Of a stretch of DNA of 33,847 nucleotides, positions 26,089-33,847 are shown piece by piece (within the stretch, counting starts at the first letter, position 1; each line of letters starts with the position of its first letter). Below the pieces are notes generated by a model. It was given only the letters and a program-made list of their open reading frames with translations, was not told the DNA's origin and did no database searches. Source of the stretch: Desulfarculaceae bacterium (GTDB lineage: Bacteria; Desulfobacterota; Desulfarculia; Desulfarculales; Desulfarculaceae). The stretch spans positions 1 through 33,847 of the forward strand of contig JANQFN010000184.1 of NCBI GenBank assembly GCA_028277825.1, given 5' to 3'. The position numbers were made by a program, and so were the translations under genes.

Positions 26089-26619
26089 ATGCAAACATCA
26101 AAAGGAAAAAGTCCTATTAACTATATTGCTATAGGGCTAGGCGACATTTTGTCATGGAGTTTTCTAATAATAGTGGCCCTTATGGTTTATGAAGTGGTTG
26201 CCCGCTACTTTTTCAATAGCCCGACCATTTGGGCACACGAAATATCTGGAGTGCTAGCTGCTGTTTCGTTCATTTTTGGAGGCGCGTATTGTATGGCTCA
26301 TAAGTCACATATGCGTATAACATCTCTTGCAGACAAAATGTCTCCAAGATTTCAAAGTTTGTCGACTGCTATTGGCAACGTGGCCGGGATAACGTACCTT
26401 AGTGGATTAGCTTATGCTACGGCCGTGATGTCAAATAAAACCTTGTTCAGATTTACGCCATCGGGTGACTGGAATCCTGAAAGATCCGGTACCAGTTGGA
26501 ATACAGCAGCACCTTCTTTTATAAAATTTGCACTTTTCATAGGGACTGCATTTTTTTTGGTGGTTCTGCTTGCAAATATTCTAAACCGCCAGCCCGATAA
26601 AATGAAAGATTCAAAATAG
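26089..26619 (+). CDS. TRAP transporter small permease (DctQ family)
   Basis: Four hydrophobic helices, VYEVVARYFFNSPTIWAHEISG motif. Confidence 0.88.
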   Translation: MQTSKGKSPINYIAIGLGDILSWSFLIIVALMVYEVVARYFFNSPTIWAHEISGVLAAVSFIFGGAYCMAHKSHMRITSLADKMSPRFQSLSTAIGNVAGITYLSGLAYATAVMSNKTLFRFTPSGDWNPERSGTSWNTAAPSFIKFALFIGTAFFLVVLLANILNRQPDKMKDSK

Positions 26620-26622
26620 AAA

Positions 26623-27933
26623 ATGGATATAGCCACAACCTCGGCTTTAATACTCCTTACTATGATTGGGCTGCTTGCCATTGGTGTACCAATGGCATTT
26701 GTATCAGGTGCCATAGCGGTCTTCCTCGCATTCATTAATTTCGGGCCTAACGCACTATTTATTTTGGGTAGCCGTACTGCGGATTTTTTAAATTCATTCG
26801 CTCTAGTTGCTGTACCTATGTTTGTGCTGATGGCGTCGATATTAGAGCGTTCAGGCATAGCGAAAGACCTTTATCGAGCATTCCATATTAGCGCTGGAAA
26901 TTTACGCGGCGGCGTGGCAATTGTGACTCTATTAGTTGCCATTATGCTGGGGGCTACCACAGGTATCATTGGGGGCGAAGTGGTCCTGCTAGGTCTTATT
27001 GCCTTACCTCAAATGATTAAATTAGGTTATAACCGAAAATTGGCAATAGGTACCATTACAGCAGGCGGCTCACTGGGGACGATGATACCTCCAAGTATTA
27101 TACTGATATTCTATGGTATCACTGCAGAGGTATCGATATCTGACCTGTTCTTAGCGACAATATTTCCTGCATTTTTATTAGCTTTATTGTATATTGGATA
27201 TATTTTAATTAGATGTCATATAAACCCTTCCTTAGGTCCAGTAGCACATGAATCAGATAATAAGCTAAGTTGGAAGGATAAATTAAGTCTGTTTAAAGGC
27301 GTAATCATACCTATCATAGTCGCTGTAGTTGTGTTGGGTTCTATCTACGGTGGCTTTGCATCAATCACAGAATCTGCTGCAATCGGCGTTGCCGGCACCT
27401 TAATTGCGGCATGGGTGCGTCGAGAGTTAACCTGGAAAATGCTACGTGGCGCACTTATTCAATCAATGAAAACTTGTGGAATGGTATTTTGGCTTGTTTT
27501 TGGTACAAATTCACTGATAGGCATTTATAATTTGCTGGGAGGTATCACTTTTGCGAAACAAATTTTGATAGGTGTTTCCAGTGAACCAATAGTGATCATT
27601 TCAGTAATGGTTGCGGTTTTTTTATTGCTAGGAATGTTCATCGATTGGATTGGAATACTATTCCTTACAATGCCCATATTTCAACCGACTCTCCAGGCAA
27701 TGGGATATGATCCAATATGGTTTGGTATTGTCTTTAACTTATCGATGCAAATAGCGTATCTTACTCCTCCTTTCGGACCTGCATGCTTTTACCTCAAGGG
27801 GGTCGCACCTCAAGAAATTACATTGCAGGAGATATTGTCAGCACAGTGGCCTTTTATAGCATTACAAGTACTGGCATTGTCAATAGTCATACTGTTTCCA
27901 TCTTTATCCCTTTGGCTACCAAACTTATATTGA
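26623..27933 (+). CDS. TRAP transporter large permease (DctM family)
   Basis: Polytopic 436 aa; GGSLGTMIPPSIILIFYGI, MLGATTGIIGGEVVLLG, TPPFGPACFYLKGV. Confidence 0.93.
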   Translation: MDIATTSALILLTMIGLLAIGVPMAFVSGAIAVFLAFINFGPNALFILGSRTADFLNSFALVAVPMFVLMASILERSGIAKDLYRAFHISAGNLRGGVAIVTLLVAIMLGATTGIIGGEVVLLGLIALPQMIKLGYNRKLAIGTITAGGSLGTMIPPSIILIFYGITAEVSISDLFLATIFPAFLLALLYIGYILIRCHINPSLGPVAHESDNKLSWKDKLSLFKGVIIPIIVAVVVLGSIYGGFASITESAAIGVAGTLIAAWVRRELTWKMLRGALIQSMKTCGMVFWLVFGTNSLIGIYNLLGGITFAKQILIGVSSEPIVIISVMVAVFLLLGMFIDWIGILFLTMPIFQPTLQAMGYDPIWFGIVFNLSMQIAYLTPPFGPACFYLKGVAPQEITLQEILSAQWPFIALQVLALSIVILFPSLSLWLPNLY

Positions 27934-27944
27934 GGATATTATTG

Positions 27945-29978
27945 ATGAAATCAAAAGATATTGTAAGCAAAAAAACAAACAACGATAAAACAATTGCCCT
28001 GACGAATGAAAATCTGTTGCACATGCTTTCCACAATGATAATCATACGACAATTCGAAACAAGTGCTGCAGAACTATTTAGTTCTGGCGAAATTAGAGGA
28101 ACGGCTCACTCATGTGTAGGGCAAGAGGCAATCGCTGTAGCTGCATGTGGTGCTCTTGCAAAGGATGATTTTATTCTTACTCACCATCGGGGACATGGCC
28201 AGACTATTGCCAAGGGTGCTGATATAAAGTTGATGATGGCCGAGTTGATGGGTAAGGAGAACGGGTATTGTCGTGGCCTCGGAGGCTCCATGCATATTGC
28301 TGATTTTGATTGCAAGGTCTTAGGCGCCAATGGAATTGTCGGAGCAAGTATGGGGTTAGGAGTTGGCGCAGCTCTTGCAGAAAAGACCAAAAGCTCTAAT
28401 GCGGTTGGCATAGCTTTTTTTGGAGACGGCGCTGCTGGTGAAGGTATTTTTCATGAAGCTTTAAATTTGGCGTCAATCTGGAACTTACCTATCGTATTTT
28501 TTTGTGAGAACAACCAGTACGGTATATCTACGCGAATGGAAGATGTAATTGCGGGAAAAGGAATTGCGCGGAGAGCTGAAGCTTATAACCTACCCGGTCA
28601 ACAGATTGATGGAAACGATGTATTCCCCATATATGAAACCGTAGCTGATGCAGTTAAGCGAGCCAGAGATGGTTGTGGACCATCGCTAATTGAAGCGATG
28701 ACCTATCGCTGGGGTGATCATTCAATGCGGGCAAATTTGCCACGATATAGAACTGAAGATGAAGTTAACGAATGGCGTGACCGTGATCCCATTATGCGCC
28801 TTTTGAAACATTTGATTGATATAGGAAAATGTGACCGGGCTATGTACAAAAAAATGTGCGACCAAGCCATCGAAAAGATAGGTGACGCAATTAATTGGTC
28901 TAGGAAACAGAAAATATTGAAGTATGACACTGCGATTAATATAGTGTATGCTCCCCCAAAAGTGGAAGGCTTTGAGCCATCCCCAGGCAACCGCAACATT
29001 AGTTATGCGGAGGCGATCACTGAGGGAATTATGCAGGAAATGGAACGAGATACTTCTGTGATTCTCATCGGTGAAGACGTAGGCAAAATTGGTGGGATAT
29101 TCGGCCTTACTAGAGGCTTGCAAGAAAAGTTCGGCTCTGAACGGGTACGTGACACACCTATCGCTGAGAATGTTCTTTCCAACTGTGGCGTAGGCGCTGC
29201 AATGATGGGGCTGCGACCTATTGTTGAAGTACAAATATTAGATTTTATAACACTTATGATGGATGGCATAATCAATCAAGCAGCAAAAGCACGTTTCATG
29301 ATGGGTGGTAAAACCAAAATCCCAATTGTCTTTAGAGGGCCGCAAGGAGCTGGAATTAGCTTAGCGGCTCAGCACAGTCAATCTCTTGAATCATTGTTCA
29401 CACATATCCCTGGGCTCGAAGTATATATTCCCTCCAACGCCTATGATGCAAAAGGATTAATTGTCGCTGCCATTCGATCTGACAACCCTGTCATTTTTAT
29501 AGAAAATAAATTATTATACATGATTTCTGAAAGCAGGCCTGTACCAGAAGAGTGTTATGCGATCCAGCCTGGAAAAGCACGAATTGTTCGTGAAGGCACT
29601 GACTGTACCGTTATTGCACTGTTATCAATGGTCGATCAAGCTATGCAAGCCGCTACTAAGCTGGAAAAGAAAGGCATTTCCATAGAAGTCATTGACCCGC
29701 GTACTGTGAAACCCTTGGATATGGACCAGATTATTAAAAGCGTAAAAAAAACCAACCGTGCGGTGATCGTACATGAATCGGCTAGGTTTTGCGGGATTGG
29801 CAGTGAAATCGCCTCAAATATTATGGAACAGGCTTTCGATTGGCTGGATGCTCCGGTGGCCAGAGTCACAGCACCCAATATGCCTGTACCCTATAGTGCC
29901 AAGTTAGAGCAAAAATATATACCAAATGCTGATGACATAACTAAATCTGTAAAAGAAGTCTATTACTATGCTCGCTAA
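27945..29978 (+). CDS. Fused thiamine-PP-dependent 2-oxoacid dehydrogenase E1-alpha/E1-beta
   Basis: Alpha: GDGAAGEGIFHEALNLASIWNLPIVFFCENNQY ThDP motif; beta: ISYAEAITEGIMQEMERDTSVILIGEDVG, DTPIAENV, VKPLDMDQI; one continuous frame; start at MKSKDIV. Confidence 0.92.
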   Translation: MKSKDIVSKKTNNDKTIALTNENLLHMLSTMIIIRQFETSAAELFSSGEIRGTAHSCVGQEAIAVAACGALAKDDFILTHHRGHGQTIAKGADIKLMMAELMGKENGYCRGLGGSMHIADFDCKVLGANGIVGASMGLGVGAALAEKTKSSNAVGIAFFGDGAAGEGIFHEALNLASIWNLPIVFFCENNQYGISTRMEDVIAGKGIARRAEAYNLPGQQIDGNDVFPIYETVADAVKRARDGCGPSLIEAMTYRWGDHSMRANLPRYRTEDEVNEWRDRDPIMRLLKHLIDIGKCDRAMYKKMCDQAIEKIGDAINWSRKQKILKYDTAINIVYAPPKVEGFEPSPGNRNISYAEAITEGIMQEMERDTSVILIGEDVGKIGGIFGLTRGLQEKFGSERVRDTPIAENVLSNCGVGAAMMGLRPIVEVQILDFITLMMDGIINQAAKARFMMGGKTKIPIVFRGPQGAGISLAAQHSQSLESLFTHIPGLEVYIPSNAYDAKGLIVAAIRSDNPVIFIENKLLYMISESRPVPEECYAIQPGKARIVREGTDCTVIALLSMVDQAMQAATKLEKKGISIEVIDPRTVKPLDMDQIIKSVKKTNRAVIVHESARFCGIGSEIASNIMEQAFDWLDAPVARVTAPNMPVPYSAKLEQKYIPNADDITKSVKEVYYYAR

Positions 29979-30016
29979 AATATAGATAGCAGCTTATCGA
30001 AAAAATGTGATGACGT

Positions 30017-30033
30017 CACTCACTATGTGAGTG
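30017..30033. other. Small hairpin after the fused E1 gene
   Basis: CACTCAC-tat-GTGAGTG, adjacent to palindrome TGACGTCA. Confidence 0.5.
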
Positions 30034-30151
30034 CCATAATTTTGTGATGCAATTGTTCATTGATAAAAACCTAATTAAGAACTAAATATTTATTTTAAAA
30101 GTCAAGCTGAGTTGGCAGGGTTTATGATTTTTATTTCCAAGGAGGTTATTC

Positions 30152-30961
30152 GTGCTGAAAAAATTTAAGTCAATTTTACAGTCGAAGCAAATATCTATAG
30201 GGACTTGGAGCCAGATGGCAAGTTCAGAATTAGTTGAAATACTTGGATTTAACGGTTTTGAATTTACAATTATTGATTGTGAGCATAGTTCATTTGGAGT
30301 GGAAACGGTAGAAAACCTGTCCCGCGCATGTGATTCGGTAGGAATTGGTTACGCTGTGCGAGTGGAAAAAAATGACGCAACTCTTATCATGAAATTGCTC
30401 GATGCAGGCTGCAAACATGTTGTTGTTCCTAATGTCTCTACAAGAGAACAGGCTGAATACGCAGTGGCTTCCACTAGGTTTGCGCCAAATGGATTGAGAG
30501 GTGCATGCCCTTGTGTGCGAGCTGGAGCTCACCATATACGTGATTGGAAAAAATATGTTTCTGAACAAGAGGCTCAAGTTGAGGCTATAGCACTCGTTGA
30601 AACGAGTGAAGGTTATCATAATTTCAAAAAATTAGTGAGTGTAAAAAATCTAAATACATTTATGTTTGGCCCTTTTGACTTATCTGTATCCATGGGATTG
30701 AATGGCGATTGGCGTCACAAGAAAGTCCAGGATGCTGTTCGGGAAATGGTGAATATGGCAATTGATGCAGGTGGCTCCGTAATTATGCCTATTTTTTCCC
30801 CCTACGAAGATGAATGCAAACAGACAATCGATGAATGGCACCGGCATGGAGTGAATACATTCATTGTGGGTACAGACAAAATTATCATAGCAAATGCCAT
30901 TTGCCGGTGGAACGAAATATTAAGAAAGATATTACCGGTTACTTCTCGACCTGAATCGTGA
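30152..30961 (+). CDS. HpcH/HpaI-family aldolase
   Basis: DCEHSSF, VVVPNVSTREQAEYAVASTRFAPNGLRG, VETSEGYHN, FGPFDLSVSMG; AAGGAGG RBS. Confidence 0.9.
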   Translation: MLKKFKSILQSKQISIGTWSQMASSELVEILGFNGFEFTIIDCEHSSFGVETVENLSRACDSVGIGYAVRVEKNDATLIMKLLDAGCKHVVVPNVSTREQAEYAVASTRFAPNGLRGACPCVRAGAHHIRDWKKYVSEQEAQVEAIALVETSEGYHNFKKLVSVKNLNTFMFGPFDLSVSMGLNGDWRHKKVQDAVREMVNMAIDAGGSVIMPIFSPYEDECKQTIDEWHRHGVNTFIVGTDKIIIANAICRWNEILRKILPVTSRPES

Positions 30962-31116
30962 TAGTAAAATAAACGCTTCTCTCAAAAAAAGATTCAAAAG
31001 TAAACATGACACACTTGTTTCGGGTTATTATTAATGCATCAAATGACATTACTTAAAAAAATAAACACCAATGTATATAGAATTATTTGGCTTCGTTAAC
31101 TTCTTCTTGGTTTCAT

Positions 31117-31132
31117 GATCTCAATTGAGATC
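31117..31132. promoter_or_regulatory. Perfect 16-bp palindrome upstream of the split E1 genes
   Basis: GATCTCAATTGAGATC followed by TTTTAATA, 44 bp upstream of the E1-alpha ATG. Confidence 0.4.
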
Positions 31133-31175
31133 TTTTAATATCATTTCACTGCCATACAAATAGTGTTGAGATATA

Positions 31176-32162
31176 ATGGAAAAAGACAAAAAAAAGATGT
31201 TAGGGCTTTATCGCCTTATGGTGACTATTCGACAGTTTGAGATTATGGCAGGAGACGATTTCGCTGCCGGAGTAATACCTGGGTTTATTCACCTTTCTAT
31301 TGGACAAGAGGCAAGTAGTGTTGGGGTTTGCTCATGCCTTAGGAAAGATGACTACGTTACCACAACACATCGTGGACATGGCCATATGATTGCTAAAGGT
31401 GCTGATCTTAATAAAATGGCTGCCGAATTGTATGGGAAAAAAACAGGATATTGTAAAGGAAAAGGAGGGTCTATGCATATTGCTGATTTTTCAATAGGTA
31501 TTCTGGGTGCCAATGGAATCGTTGCTGGCGGGTTGCCGATAGTAACAGGTGCTGGTTTTTCTATTATGATGCGTAAAACGGATCAGGTTGCAGTTTGTTT
31601 TTTTGGTGACGGGGCTAGCAACCGAGGAACTGTACATGAATCCATGAATATGGCCTCTATCTGGAAACTGCCAATCATATTCGTGGTGGAGAATAACCAG
31701 TATGCATCCACTACTCCCAGCACTTACTCGTATTCGGTTAAGGACTTATCTGTCCGGGCAGCCGGTTATGAGATGCCTGGTATAACCGTAGATGGGAATG
31801 ACGTGTTGGCTGTGCGCAAAGCAGCAAAAGTAGCAATAGAGCGGGCTCGATCCGGATATGGTCCAACATTTATTGAGAACAAAACTTATCGCATTAGGGG
31901 CCACTTCGAAGGGGATCCACAGAGATATCGCGATCAAGAAGACGTATATGCTCAATCTACCAAGAATGATCCAATTGAGCGCTTTGGCAGTACCCTCAGC
32001 AAAAATAAAGTACTCAATGACCAAATCATTAAGCAAATTTGGAATGATGTATCCTTGGAGCTGGACAAGGCCAAGGAGTTTGCAGAACAAAGCCCCTTCC
32101 CCGAACCAGAAGAAGCATTGGAAGATCTTTACGTAAATGTTAAGACAACTGGCTGGGAGTGA
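31176..32162 (+). CDS. Thiamine-PP-dependent dehydrogenase E1-alpha (AcoA/PdhA-like)
   Basis: THRGHGHMIAKGAD, GDGASNRGTVHESMNMASIWKLPIIFVVENNQYA, YRIRGHFEGDPQRYR. Confidence 0.93.
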   Translation: MEKDKKKMLGLYRLMVTIRQFEIMAGDDFAAGVIPGFIHLSIGQEASSVGVCSCLRKDDYVTTTHRGHGHMIAKGADLNKMAAELYGKKTGYCKGKGGSMHIADFSIGILGANGIVAGGLPIVTGAGFSIMMRKTDQVAVCFFGDGASNRGTVHESMNMASIWKLPIIFVVENNQYASTTPSTYSYSVKDLSVRAAGYEMPGITVDGNDVLAVRKAAKVAIERARSGYGPTFIENKTYRIRGHFEGDPQRYRDQEDVYAQSTKNDPIERFGSTLSKNKVLNDQIIKQIWNDVSLELDKAKEFAEQSPFPEPEEALEDLYVNVKTTGWE

Positions 32163-32168
32163 AATCGG

Positions 32169-33149
32169 ATGGCCGAGCGTATCATGAGTGCTTCAGCAGC
32201 TTTGGCTGAAGCCTTGATTGAGGAAATGCATCGTGATCAAAGCGTATTTATTGTGGGTGAGGATTTAACAGCACATTCAGGAATATTTGGACAGTTCAAG
32301 GGTATTCCCGAAAAATACCCTGACCGGATTATAGATACACCTATCAGCGAGGCGGCCATAATGGGAATTGGAATTGGCGCATCGATCACTGGTATGCGAC
32401 CTATTGTTGATATACATTTTTCTGATTTTATAACATGCTGCATGGATGAGTTGTGCAATCAGGGGGCAAAGATACGCTATATGTTCGGAGGCCAAGTGAA
32501 ATTGCCTTTTGTACTTTTTTGCCCTGACGGTGCTGGCCTTAGAGGTGCTGCTCAACATTCCCAATCTTTAGAGGCTTGGATGATGCATATACCTGGGCTT
32601 AAAGTTGTAGTTCCCAGCGAGGCCGCTGACGTGAAGGGACTTATGAAGGCTAGCATCCGTGACGACGATCCGGTGGTTTTTTTTCAACATAAAAAATTAT
32701 TCGCCAAGCAGGGTGTGGTTCCCGAAAGCGATTACCAAATTCCGCTCGGGCAGGCCGCCGTCAAAAGACTAGGAAATGATGTGAGCTTGCTGTGTTATGG
32801 AGCCGGCTATTATTTGTGTCAAGAAGCCGCGGTGGAATTGTATAGCAGGGACATAGATGTGGAAATTGTGGATATTCGAACTCTGAAGCCATTGGATATA
32901 AAAACGGTAGCAAAATCTATACAGAAAACCCACCGGGCGGTTATTGTACACGAAGCTTGTCTGACCGGAGGGTTTGGCGCTGAACTGGCTGCTCTTATAC
33001 AGGATGAAATGTTTGATGATCTAGATTCACCGATTAAAAGGGTCGCAGCGAAAGACGTACCTATACCGTTCTCTCCCCCTATGGAGGACTTTGTTTTACC
33101 TAGTGTTAGCGATGTAATATCAGCAGTACATTCAGTAGTTTATCGATAG
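32169..33149 (+). CDS. 2-oxoacid/acetoin dehydrogenase E1-beta (AcoB/PdhB-like)
   Basis: SASAALAEALIEEMHRDQSVFIVGEDLTAHSGIFG, DTPISEAAIMGIGIGAS, LKPLDIKTVAKSIQKTHRAVIVHEA. Confidence 0.93.
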   Translation: MAERIMSASAALAEALIEEMHRDQSVFIVGEDLTAHSGIFGQFKGIPEKYPDRIIDTPISEAAIMGIGIGASITGMRPIVDIHFSDFITCCMDELCNQGAKIRYMFGGQVKLPFVLFCPDGAGLRGAAQHSQSLEAWMMHIPGLKVVVPSEAADVKGLMKASIRDDDPVVFFQHKKLFAKQGVVPESDYQIPLGQAAVKRLGNDVSLLCYGAGYYLCQEAAVELYSRDIDVEIVDIRTLKPLDIKTVAKSIQKTHRAVIVHEACLTGGFGAELAALIQDEMFDDLDSPIKRVAAKDVPIPFSPPMEDFVLPSVSDVISAVHSVVYR

Positions 33150-33493
33150 AAAAATATAGCAGTTGAAAATGGAATGTCTTAAAATCGTTGGAATATTAGG
33201 GAAATCATTTTAGTTAATTGGTTATTTGAGGTTAGAGGATTGATTCCTTGCCAGGGAAGGACTAACTGTAAAAACAAAGTACCTTCCTGCACCTAGACAT
33301 ACTCTTATTTATTTGGATACACCGTAAGATCCTTCCCTATAAAGTCAATTTACCCATAGAAAATAGCACCTTCCTATGGTGCATAGCTCCTAAAAAATCA
33401 ATGCGTACTTTTTATTGATATGTCCCCGGTAATTAACGATTTGCCGTTTGTCGGAACCGCAGTCTAAATAATTAGGAAAAATGGGCAGAGAAT

Positions 33494-33540
33494 TGACATA
33501 AAATGGGCGATTAGCCTATTTTCAATAATGACATAAAATG
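33494..33540. repeat. 12-bp direct repeat TGACATAAAATG, period 35 bp
   Basis: Exact copies at 33494-33505 and 33529-33540. Confidence 0.6.
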
Positions 33541-33767
33541 ATAAAAAAATCAATAGTATATTGGGTAATGTCAATTAGTTAGTCACCATTTAATCAAATG
33601 TGGAGTGTTTAACTTAAAGATTAAAATTGCCATTAAAATTAACATTACCAACGCTTTCAAGCAGGTAAGGGGTGAACCTAACGCATGAAAGTGTTTATGG
33701 CGGTCTATCTTCGAAAGCGAGAAAGATAGATCGATTGCTGGAATACATGAAAGGAGACAAGGTTCAA

Positions 33768-33847
33768 TGAAAAAACTTATCGTGATCGTGGCGGCCGTAG
33801 CTATGCTGGCTATGGCGGCCCCGGCCCTGGCCGACATCGCCAGCCCG
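33768..33847 (+). CDS. N-terminus of an exported protein, possibly a porin
   Basis: AAAGGAG RBS; signal peptide MKKLIVIVAAVAMLAMAAPALADIASP; truncated by the window edge. Confidence 0.65.

Noticed and set aside
28722-29234. 170-aa minus-strand ORF
   Set aside because: Antisense to the fused E1 gene, no motif
1-33847. CRISPR array
   Set aside because: No regularly spaced repeat series seen; only isolated pairs and hairpins

Overview
This 33.8 kb window appears to come from a Desulfobacterota-like (delta-proteobacterial) genome; that assignment is an inference from gene content. It falls into three zones. (1) About 1-11,170 is GC-rich and looks like chromosomal backbone: the C-terminus of an outer-membrane porin-like protein, an ABC-transporter operon with a large membrane protein, a SAM-dependent methyltransferase, a zinc-ribbon protein plus DUF2325-like protein, and an iron locus (feoA, feoB, two small secreted proteins, a DtxR/MntR-like regulator). 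(2) About 11,170-14,400 is a decay zone: a metallophosphoesterase pseudogene fused to a truncated IS1595-family transposase relic, two HTH-regulator relics, and the last 29 codons of a lost 2-oxoacid dehydrogenase E1-beta. (3) About 14,400-33,150 is an AT-richer metabolic island. It encodes E2, E3, a LipB-LipA fusion, a GcvH-like lipoyl carrier, an atypical response regulator, an intact-looking IS4 element with imperfect 9-bp target duplications, a second IS1595 relic, a GntR/FCD regulator, a BKACE (DUF849) enzyme, a DctPQM TRAP transporter, a fused E1-alpha/beta, an HpcH/HpaI aldolase and a separate E1-alpha plus E1-beta pair. GC-rich sequence resumes at the right edge with the signal peptide of another envelope protein. 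The strongest candidate for an undescribed system is this island: a carboxylate-import and C-C-cleavage pathway feeding one E2/E3 through two different E1s, with its own lipoate assembly unit. No tools were run; family calls come from recognised motifs in the translations.
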